DNA of 64,000 nt from Lotus japonicus (taxonomy: Eukaryota; Streptophyta; Magnoliopsida; Fabales; Fabaceae). Under the pieces are notes generated by a model, which was not told the origin of the DNA, did not search any database, and was given only the letters and a program-made list of their open reading frames with translations. This document shows, piece after piece, positions 1-9,772 of this stretch (position 1 is the stretch's first letter; each line of letters begins with the position of its first letter). The DNA is taken from positions 71,906,732 through 71,970,731 of the forward strand of contig NC_080044.1 in assembly GCF_012489685.1 (NCBI RefSeq), written 5' to 3'. The translations under genes were made by a program, and so were the position numbers.

Positions 1-25
1 AAGAAATTAAACCAGAGAATGAAAC

Positions 26-850
26 ATGGTTGGTCTCAGTGTAGTTCTGGAACCCCACAATAACCACAACCACAAAGGTACCACTAGCACTAGCACTAGC
101 AAAACCACCAACATGTTTGGAAGCAGCATCAACAAACCTTCACCTTCACCTTCACCTTCCCCTGTTTCTCCTCCTTCTTCTACAGTTTTCTTTGCTTCTT
201 CCACAACAACAACCCACCATACTACTCTGTTTCAGCCACCAACTTTTCTAGACCAATGCTTTCTCTGCAGGAACAAGCTTTTACCTGGGAAAGACATCTA
301 CATGTACAAGTGAGTACTCTTTTAATTTTCACTTGTGTTTTTTTTTTCTGTCTGAAACCCCAGATCTTATAATGCAGCATTGTTCCGCTGTTTATTGATT
401 TCTTTCTCCTCACAATAAAAAAAAATACCCAGATTTTTTATTGTTGTTATTTTATGTTTATTTATCCTTTGCATAAAAAAAGACTTAAACTTGATGAACT
501 GTGTTTTTGACTTTATTTTTTGTGTTAATGTATCTTATAATGTATTGTACCATTTTTATTGATCCTGACGAAAAAAAATGCCCAGATCTTTTATTGTTGT
601 TTGTTTATGTTAATTGATCTTTTGCCTAAAATAAGAGTTAATTAAACTTGATCTTCTGTTATTGTTTTGATTTTTTTTTCTCTGTTTTTATTTATTTATT
701 TTGGCGTGTTGCTGGAAATGTATATATTTTTGCAGAGGGGATAGAGCGTTCTGCAGCGTGGATTGCAGGTGCGAGCATATTTTAACGGATGAGGAAGAGA
801 GTGTTCAGAAAGAGAAAGGTCGTCATCAGCGGAAAGGAAAAAATAACTAA
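26..850 (+). CDS. FCS-like zinc finger (FLZ, DUF581) protein
   Basis: Two coding exons, 26-309 and 736-850, with a GTGAGT donor at 310 and a TTTTGCAG acceptor ending at 735; about 132 aa. Residues 1-75 are low-complexity (Thr/Ser runs, SPSPSPSP). The FLZ domain follows at about residue 76: FLDQCFLCRNKLLPG, then DIYMYKGDRAFCS, then a CRCEHI end, with the Cys pairs CxxC and CSxxC that bind zinc. The intron cuts the domain at the Lys codon of MYK. A basic tail (KGRHQRKGKNN) ends the protein. FLZ proteins are plant-specific adaptors known to bind SnRK1 kinase subunits; that role is family knowledge. The start is the first ATG; the 5' UTR and promoter lie outside the window. A broken partial copy sits at 12837-13095. 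Confidence 0.9.
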
Positions 851-2480
851 GCATTGATGATGAACGATCGAGATGTGTTACAAGAGAAGAAGAGAAAGTG
901 AGAGACACAAGAAATTAAATCAAAATGAGAGAGGCTTTTTTGTTTTTGTTCTAATTCCCAGTTTTACCCATGCTTTTGTTTTTTGTAATGACATCACAGC
1001 CCTTGCTCTTTTGCTTCCTAGTATGAAGCCAAATTGTCCTTTCAACTTTCCTTATTTTTATCTTCTCTACTGGGTCCAAGTTATTATGTAACTGTGAATG
1101 AAGCCACTCTCTCTATGGTGGTGGTTCTTGCAGTGTAGTGTAGTGCAGTGCTTTTTCCCTTAGAGAAATACTTGCCGTTTTGTTTTTTAGTTGTTTGACA
1201 GTTTGTGTTTTGAGGGTATTTATGGTATCTTTGTCCTTATGGTTAATGTTTAGGGTTTCATTAGAGATTGTGACTGTGGGATATGATGATGGTTTATCGT
1301 TAATTTACTCAAATGCTCAAATATGTTCATATGTACTATTACCCTTGATTGCATTCATCTTGGGGCTCGTGGCAAGGAATAGCAGTGTTTGTTTTTAACC
1401 AAAAGGACAATGCACAATCCTGATGAACTTTTCTTATGTGATAGTACATTTTGGGATTTTTGTGGAGGGGTAAATTAAGATTATTACAGTTGGCTAGCTA
1501 TTGCATGTTTGATATTTTTACCTCTCAATTGCTGAATGAATCATCCATGGAGATATGTCTCAATTTTTTTAGGTTATCTTTGATTGGTGTCAATTATGTT
1601 ATGAAATTAGACTGATATATGTGGAATTAGTTTTCTAATATGTGCATGTTGATTGATTAATTGTTCTACTTCTATAAATTAAGTCCAAGTGGCAATGTAG
1701 AACTAACTCTGGATTATATATGTTATTTGCTGGCTTCATTGCCTAATCCTGAATGGCTAGTTGGCAGTGCCATGGATCTTAATTTGTCCATTAGCTTGAT
1801 AAGGCATAAGGTACTAACAAGTGCCAATAGAAAACACTTCACCTTAATTAATTAATAATAATAATAGGATCACAAGGTAGAGCAAAATTTAATGAAACTC
1901 TTGCTTAGGGGCAAGCTAAATGACTATTTTGGTGAAGTTATTCTGACGTGTAGATTATATAATTCTATTTCGTTTCAATGTTATACCTTAATTAACAGAA
2001 AAAATGATAACAAAAAATATATTTGAATGTTTCCTCATCTAGTCTATTAGCAAACAAATTATATTCTTCCACTTAAGATAATATAATCAATAAATTAATC
2101 AAGTACATTGATTTGACCATTTGTTTATATAAATGACGACAACTTATGGTGTCTTCTCTCTTATAAATCCTAAACTCATTTTGGATAACTTAGTATATCT
2201 ACCTCTTAATATAATATAAGAAGAAAGCTAAGGGGCACATACGGCTTAAAAAATAACATCAAAATAAGGAAAAGTTCACTAAACAGCATTTTCTCAAATT
2301 GATGAATCCTCGTGAGGACCACATGCATGTATTGTTGGTGTGCCCACCCAGAAGATAGATTAGTCGCATAGCAGTGTGATGGAATCAAAATATCACTTTC
2401 ATTTAACAGTGTTTGTAAAATAACTTTTTAGAATTAAACTATTATATAGAGAGAGAGAGAGAAAAATACATGTTTAAGGT
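851..2480. other. 3' flank of the FLZ gene, no gene seen
   Basis: About 1.6 kb with only short chance frames. The part from about 1330 to 1545 is clearly duplicated at 12888-13095 downstream of the hAT-derived gene, so it was part of the same duplicated segment as the FLZ exon. A GA microsatellite starts at about 2450. I see no other gene. Confidence 0.6.
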
Positions 2481-2539
2481 CGACTATGAATAATTCGGTA
2501 GAGGGAGATGTTTCTACTCTGCCGTATGATGTAGTAGTG

Positions 2540-3146
2540 GATGAATTTTGGTGAAAAGTGGATTAAATTTATCAATGATTGTTTAAGTTATGTTTCGGTT
2601 TTAGTTTTGGTGAATGAAAGCTCTTGTGATGAATTTAGAATGGAGAGAAGGGGCTTAGACAAGGAAATTCACCTCTCTTGATTTGTGAAAGGATTAAATG
2701 GTCTTCTTAAGAGAGCTAGCTGTGTGTTTAAACAGATTTTTTATTATAAAGTGAGGAATGAGGAAGAGGTAGATGTCTTCATATTGCAATTCGATGATAA
2801 TATTCTCTTCATAGGAGAGACGCTATTACATAACATTATGGTGCTAAAGGGCTCCTCAGGTGATTTGAAATTGTTTCTGGCTTGAAAATAAATTCCTTCA
2901 AAGACAATCTTATTGGTGTTCGTGTGGAGGATAGAATCATTCACAGGTTTGTCCCGCTTCTTCATTGCTAGATAACAAATATACGCTTTGTGTACTTGGG
3001 TATTTCTGTGAGGGAAAACACGAGATAAAAGTCCTTTTAAAATCCTATTATTAGTAAAATATGGGGCAAACTATTGGTTTGGAAAATGAAATTTCTATCT
3101 TTTGGAGGAAAAATAAGTCTTATCAAAGTGTGCTCTCATCTCTCCC
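2540..3146 (+). pseudogene. LINE (L1-type) reverse transcriptase remnant
   Basis: Several frames, broken by stops and frameshifts, give L1-type RT blocks in the right order: WIKFINDCLSYVSVLVLVNE at about 2560, GLRQGNSPL at about 2655, KGLNGLLKRA at about 2685, ILQFDDNILFIGE at about 2780 (the F/YADD active-site box with the Ala lost), then FLSFGGKISLIK at about 3100. Plant LINEs continue with a conserved Leu-Pro motif at the point where the sequence here switches abruptly to the foldback element at 3147. I therefore read it as an old 5'- and 3'-truncated LINE interrupted by that element. It is not expected to be functional. Confidence 0.7.
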
Positions 3147-3156
3147 TTTTAGTTTT

Positions 3157-3157
3157 G

Positions 3158-3228
<71 letters not shown>
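3157..3228. repeat. (AAT)n microsatellite
   Basis: About 24 AAT units just inside the left end of the foldback element. The matching place in the right end (6431-6449) has only about six ATT units, so the array expanded after the arms formed. The long poly-Ile open frame across it is an artefact. Confidence 0.95.
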
Positions 3229-5205
3229 CATTAAATCAATAACAAAAATAATTAAAAAAATAAATTATAATTTACAATGATATTTTATTAAAAAGTACAT
3301 AAATAGTTTTAAAATTACCAAATTGTAATATACACTGAAAAAGTTATATATGAACTATTTATATATCAAGGGTAGAGTAGTAATTGTACATCACATCTTT
3401 ATTTCCCTCCTTCAATCTCTTAAACAAAACAACCAATAAAATTTATGTGTTGTCACATTTCTTTAGATTGATGAGCCATGGAATGATGACCTATGTTTAT
3501 GTTGTAACAATGTGTTGGAGTTTGCTCTATTTTAGAAGAAATCTTTCAAGGACTGTGATTTTCTTGATTAGGTTCTCCACAATCAGCCACACATTATGAT
3601 TGTGGTATGTTATTCATTCTTCCCGACTTTCTTTAAATACCTACATACCATCTTGTTGAAGTTGCTTGTGTTGGTTGATTTTGTTGTGTTTTATAAATTG
3701 CAGATGAAGTGAATGTTATGCAAGCTTAGTTTTTTATTCACTAAGAACGTGTGATTTTGTATCCTATTAATTCCATTGCCAATATAGGTGCACATGTTTA
3801 CTTGTTAAAATAATTTACTTGACTACTAACATTTTGCTATGATTTGACCATCCTTCTTTTTTTCCATATAGTTTCCATGAGTTTAGTTTACAACTTATCA
3901 CCGTGAATAGTTTTTTTTCCAGATATATAAATGCTTCACCCAACGTATTTGTAAAGATTAGAAGAAATCTAAAGTTGAATGCGGTTCTAATATCCTGTGC
4001 GATAAACAAAAAGAGTTCATCTCCTTTTTCTATGACATGGGGAATGCATTAAAAGAAATAATATAACTATTTGAGATTTTTCACTGCTATGTGTATAATT
4101 ATGCCCTAAAAAAAGAAGGGCCCATGTGACTATACTATATAGTTATGCATTATCCATAGAAGAGTTCAACGACTTCCTCTTGTAAGCCATGATTAGATGA
4201 CCACGTGCAATATTATCATAACCACTCATCAGTTCAGCCAAAGTTTCTCTTCTCCTAGAACACGCAACTTATCCTTGTCTTCGTCAACAGTTCTATCATC
4301 CTAAAAAATTGTTGTTTTCACTTGAGTTCTTCTTTGTTTAGTGCATAATTTTACAAAGAGGTTGATATTGCAGCTAGAAAACAACATTTTTTAGGGTGAA
4401 AGAACCGCTGACGCATACAAGGATAAGTTGTGTGTTCTAGGAGAAGTAGAAACTTTGGCTGAACTGATGAGTGGTTTAATAATACCGCATGTGGTCATCT
4501 GATCATGGCTTACAAGAGGAAGTCGTTGAACCCTTCTATGGATAGTGTATAACTATACAATATAGTCACGTGAGCCCCCTTCTTTGTTTAGTGCATAATT
4601 ATAAACAGAGCAGTGGAAAAACCTCAAATAGTTATATTATTTCTTTAATGCATTCCCCATGTCATAGGAAAAGGAGTTGAACCCTTTTTGTTTAGCGCAT
4701 AGGATATTAGAACCGCAGACAACCTCAGATTTTCTAATCTTTAAAAATACGTTGGGTGAAGCATTTATGCATCTGGAAAAAAAATTATTCACGATGATCA
4801 GTTATAAACTAAACTCGTGAAAACTATATGAAAACAAAGAAGGATGGTCAAATCGTAGCAAAATGTTATCAAGCAGGTTATTTTAACAAGTAAACATGTG
4901 CATCTATATTGGCAATGTAATTAATAGGATACAAAATCACACGTTCTTAGTGAATGAAAAACTAAGCTTCCCTAAAATTCAATTCATCTGCAATTCATAA
5001 AACACAATAAAATCAACCAACACAAGCCACTTCAGCGAGATGGTATGTAGATATTTTAAAAGAAAGTCAGGAAAAATGAATGACATACCGCAATTATAAT
5101 GTGTGGCTGATTCTGGAGAAACTAATTAAGGAAATCACAGTCGTTGAAAGATTTTTTCTAAACTAGAGCAAACTCCAACACATTGTTACATCATAAACAT
5201 AGGTC

Positions 5206-5765
5206 ATCATTCCATGGCTCATCAATCTAAGGAAATGAGACAACAGAAAACTTCGAGTAAGAGATTAGTAAAACCTAACCAAAGTAGATGAAACGAAAAA
5301 ATTAAAAACCCAATAAGTGGAACCTAAAAAACAGATATGATCATGAACACATAAAATTAGATCATTCAGAAGTAGGAGAAGAAAATGTAGGTCATCATTT
5401 CATGGCTCATCGATCTAAGGAAATGAGACAACACAATAAGTTCGAGTAAGAGATCAATAGAATCTAACGAAAGTAGATGAAACGAAAAATTATAAACCCA
5501 ATAAGTGGAACCTAAAAAATAGATATGATCCCGAACACATAAAATCATATCATTCAGAAGGAGGAGAAGAAAACGTAGGTTATCTTTCAATGGCTCGTCG
5601 ATTTAAAGAAATGAGACAACACAATAACTTCGAGAAAGAGATAAATAGAACCTAACCAAAGTAGATGAAACAAAAAAAATTATAAACCCAATAAGTGGAA
5701 CCTAAAAAATAGATATGATCATGAACACATAAAATTAGATCATTCAGAAGCAGAAGAAGATGAGT
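5206..5765. repeat. Three tandem copies of a ~186-bp unit
   Basis: Units begin at about 5206, 5391 and 5577. Each starts with a variant of GGTCATCATTCCATGGCTC and ends near ATCATTCAGAAG. They lie in the right arm of the foldback element, in what looks like an intron of a captured gene on the minus strand. The left arm has a single copy of the start motif (about 3465-3492, inverted). Confidence 0.85.
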
Positions 5766-6458
5766 ACTTAAAACAAATAAGCCTTACCTCCACAGCTATG
5801 AGGGATTGGATGGAATCGAATGGATCTCTTTGCTGGCGGCGCTGGAGAGAGCTCAATAGAAAACCCTATTGGTGTGTTTGTGAGAGTAAGAAAAGGCAGA
5901 CTGAATTTAAAGAGGAAGAGTGGGCTTTTTTGTCCAATATAGTGGGCTTTTGTTGTGAGTCATGACACAATATTGAGATTGGTCCGTGTCATTTTTCTTG
6001 CTCCTGATGCTAGCTTCCCTGTCTATTGATTTATATATTTATTAATTTGATTAGAGCATAATTGGATAGATTAGTTAAGATTAAAACAAAATTATCTACC
6101 ATCTATTGGAAGGGTTACAGTAATAACCAATCAACAAATTCAAGGATATGTAAGTTTTAAGTTGTGTTTGGTTTTGAAAGATAAGTGAGATGAAAGAAAG
6201 TGAATGAACAGTGAAATAATTTAATTGGTTGTTTTGTTTAAGAAATTGAAGGAGAGAAATAAAGATGTGATGTACAATTACTATTCCACCCTTTATATAT
6301 AAATAGTTCATATATAACTTTTTAAGATTGTATATGACAATTTTGTAATTTTAAAAAATATTTATTTACATCTAAATAAAATATCATTGTAAATTATAAT
6401 TTATATTTTAATTCTTTTTGTTATTGATTTTATTATTATTATTATTATCAAAACTAAA

Positions 6459-8440
6459 ACAAAGTAAACCAAATCATCAATAAAAAAATATAATCAAATT
6501 AAATAAAACTATAAAAGGGGCAGAGAGACTCCTCAACACCTTGTATAATTTTTATTTGCATGACATCAATCATAACCACTCATGAGTTCAGCCAATGTTT
6601 CTTCTTCTTCTACAACACGCAACTTATCCTTGTTTGTATCGATGGTTCTTTCGCCCTCAAAAGTGTTGTTTTCCGAAAGCAATACCAACCTTAAATCAGC
6701 TTCATCGATCCACCTGCAGTGCAATTTTAAGCGCAACATGCTCGCAACATGAGGTTTTTGATATTTATTAAGTTCTTTTTACCCAAACTTTATCATGGGT
6801 CATTTAGACAAGCTCATAATACTTGCATATTGTGATTTCAATATGAAAACAAACATAATGCACACCACCATGGAAACACATTCCTTACTGAGACACCCAC
6901 CAACCCATTCATTTTTGTATACGCTTAGTTTTCTTTAGATCATTTTAATTTGCGCTGCTTTAATTGGTGATATCTATTATAGTAGGTGATGTTGTATCAG
7001 AGAATAAACAAATGGAGAATGGTCAATAAACCACAGTAAAAATTCTAAGGAAATAAGAACAATGACAAGGGAAAAGCATTACTTTCAAATAAAGCTGCCA
7101 AACTTCCAATAACATTCAAGTCCCGTGCAAGGAGCCAATGAGGGGAAGGAAGCAATTTCTTTTTATAAGCAGGGGAAGGGAGCAAGTGGAGATCAAAATC
7201 GAGAGAAGAACTCCTCAAAGTAAGCCAGAGGGATTATCTAAACAAATGGATAGACACAAATAATTAGTTTAGTTATCTATGAAGGAGACAACGAGTGGTA
7301 ATAGAACGGGCGGGGAAGATATGAAGAGGTGGTATTGTTGTAAAGAGCAATTTTGACTCCAAAAAGGCTCCTCCCTCCAGGGAGTCCTCCTCATATATGA
7401 TGAGGGTCTCTCTATCTTTTTCACCTCTCTTTTGACAGAGTTTTCCACCTGTAGTAGGATTTTTTCCTTTTAATTTATCCATTTCCTCCTCTTTGTCTCT
7501 CTGAAACCCGCCATCGTATCTCCCTTCTTCAAAGTTCCGACCAATTACTTATATGAAGTTTAGAGAATAGCAAGGCCTTCCACCCAAAATCTCTTTGATT
7601 TTGGCTGAAAATGGTTAAAAAGAAGGCTTAACAATGGAAGGCTAGCTTCAATGAAATGTTAAAGCACAACTATCACAATGTTATAGTAACTCTACTAATG
7701 CTGAAATTATGTAGAAGTTGAAATCAATAACATGGAAGTTTGCTGCAATATTGTCTTTCGAGCTCTTAGTTTTCTATGTGGGAGCGGTGATGGTGAGTGA
7801 TTTCTTTAAGTTTTCATTTCAGTAGTTTGTGTGTGATTTAGAAATTAGAGCAAACAAGCCTACAATGTATTTTTCTTTTTCTGGAGCTCGCTCATGTTAG
7901 GTATTGATTAACCCGTTTATAAATGTAGTGCGCTTGAGTTTATCCCTTATGAATCTCCATTAGCCCTAAAAGATGTAAGTAAAAAAAGGTGCTTGATGTG
8001 GTACCTTAATCCAGATCAAGGCGTGGTACCCTAAAATGATATAAAACAATAGAAAACATACAATTCAAACTTAGAGGAAGAGGATGAAGAAAGATTTAGA
8101 GGTTTAATATGGGTGGAGCATGAAGGAAGAAGATCCTGACATGAAAGGAATTTAGATGATCTCTCAGAATTGCAAGTTGAACTAAAAATCGTAATTTCCA
8201 TATTGTGTATTATATAGCATAAACAAGCTTAAAAAGTCTATGTTATTAATTCATTAAGTCGATTATTAACCTTTTTAAAATTGCAATAATAAATCATTTC
8301 ACCTTTTTTCAACAAAATTATAACTTAAAATATCACATAGGGTACCACACCCAAAAATAATTCTGGGTACCACAGAGTTTACCGTAAAAAAAATATCAAA
8401 CACTACTTATGCTTAAGTAATTTTTTTCACCAACGTATTT
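6459..8440. other. Intergenic, no gene; holds a third copy of a foldback segment
   Basis: About 6560-6690 resembles 4210-4320 in the left arm of the foldback element (same order of motifs: ATCATAACCACTCAT, GTTCAGCCAA, ACACGCAACTTATCCTTG). It lies outside the inverted repeat. The rest is AT-rich sequence with short chance frames; I see nothing else to name. Confidence 0.6.
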
Positions 8441-8444
8441 TCTA

Positions 8445-8622
8445 GGGGTGCACATGGTCGGGTAGATCCAATGAAGTCGTCTGACCCAACTCAATCCGAT
8501 AGCAAAAATGCGGGTTTGATTAGACAAACAGATTAATTTGATAGATAAAATTACAATCCAACCATATTCAGGTCAGATTTGGAAATAAATTCATCAAACA
8601 CAACCCAAAATCCAAACGTAAT

Positions 8623-8687
<65 letters not shown>

Positions 8688-9236
8688 CATACATGATCAA
8701 AACTTATTGAAAATCTAGAGAACTTGAAATTTTTTTACGGTTTCAACTTTCACCTTTTTTTCTTTGTGCTAATATATTGTCTAGTGAAACTTATTAGTAG
8801 TTGTTTGGCATGTTGAGACAATTAAGTTCTAAATGTCACATTTTGTACTGATTTTCACTTTTTTTTGGTCTTGACTAACATGGATTGTTTTATGCCATTT
8901 AGAAATGGATTTAATGTTTACATGATATTTGACTGTCATTAATGTGGTACTACTTCGTGTTATTTGGTACTATAATTTTGTACAATTTTTCATGTTATTT
9001 GGCACTATAACAGATTTATTATTTTTGTGTGATTTTTTAAAAAAAGTTTGAGATTATTTTTTATATTTCAGGTATAACATTATTTTAATACAATGATCCA
9101 CTCGATTCGACCAATCCAACTCAAACATTATCGAGTTGGTTTGGGTCGGATCTAAAGATGAAAATTCATGAATTTCAATTCAACCCAAACAGTTTTGATT
9201 GGTTCGGATCAACTCAATTCAATCCGTGTACACCAT
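8445..9236. mobile_element. Possible TIR element with imperfect ends
   Basis: The left end GGGGTGCACATGGTCGGG and the inverted right end ATGGTGTACACGGATTG are similar, and both flanks carry strings such as CAACCCAA and GGTTCGGATC, a pattern often seen in short plant TIR elements. An (AT)n microsatellite lies at about 8630-8684. No coding capacity and no clear target duplication, so this is tentative. Confidence 0.35.
8630..8684. repeat. (AT)n microsatellite
   Basis: An uninterrupted run of about 27 AT units. Confidence 0.95.
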
Positions 9237-9483
9237 TAATACTTTCATAGACGGTAATTACGAGACTAATATCTATCTGACTCAAGTGCACTAAATATAA
9301 ATATATTATATTTATGACTCTTTAACACTTGTTGCTAATGCTGCACCAAGTCCAACATCGCACTGGTGCACCTCAAAGCGATTCCCGTTTCGAAACTCCC
9401 CGAGAAAAAGCGATTCCAGATTCCGGGTATGTACTCTTGCTTTATCCCCTGTTTTTCTTCTTCAATTTTCGTTTTTCTGACGA

Positions 9484-9727
9484 GAAACTGAAGTTTTAGG
9501 CAGCAAAGTTTGAAACTTTATCAATATATGGCTCTGTAGAAATTGAATTAAATGTTGGGTTATGAATAGGGTTTTTGTTGTTGTAGTTTACACTTACAAT
9601 GGTGAAACTGGAATTTTAGGGAGCAAAGTTTGAAACTTTTGAATTATATGGTTCTGTAGAAATTGAATAAAATGTTGGGTTATGAAAGGTTTTTACTTTT
9701 TAGTATTGTAGCTTACACTTACAATGG
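9484..9727. repeat. Tandem duplication (~120 bp x 2) in the 5' intron
   Basis: Copy 1 is about 9484-9603 and copy 2 about 9604-9727. Both read GAAACTG, then AGCAAAGTTTGAAACTTT, then CTGTAGAAATTGAAT, then AATGTTGGGTTATGAA, then TTACACTTACAATGGTG. They lie in the intron between the leader exon of the hAT-derived gene (donor GTATGT at 9427) and the first coding exon (acceptor ending at 9746). Confidence 0.9.
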
Positions 9728-9772
9728 TGTTTCTGTCTGTTATTAGGCTCCAGAGTGATTGATGTGAAAAAA

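Larger units (their letters stand above)
3147..6458. mobile_element. Large inverted-repeat (foldback) transposon
   Basis: The two ends are inverted copies: TTTTAGTTTTGATAAT at 3147 and its complement ending at 6458, both followed inward by AAT/ATT repeats and then by matching sequence (3230-3440 against 6235-6430). The inner arms, about 3440-4318 and 4378-5240, are also inverted copies with scattered differences around a central spacer at 4319-4377. The right arm has about 1 kb (5240-6235) that the left arm lacks. It includes 186-bp direct repeats and a stretch (about 5785-5900, minus strand) that looks like a 5' UTR or first exon ending in a GTAAGG donor. No transposase is seen, and no clear target duplication, so the class (MULE or other foldback) is open. 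Confidence 0.75.

Noticed and set aside
3074..3280. Open frame of about 68 codons with a long Ile run
   Set aside because: It is a translation of the (AAT)n microsatellite and AT-rich flanks.
5206..5765. CRISPR-like or centromeric satellite array
   Set aside because: Only three long units in a plant transposon arm; no spacer pattern.
3147..6458. Assembly artefact as cause of the large inverted repeat
   Set aside because: The arms differ by many substitutions and by a 1-kb indel, which an assembly duplication would not show.
7273..7482. Minus-strand frame of 69 codons (MDKLKGKNPTTGG)
   Set aside because: Isolated, no recognisable domain or partner exon.
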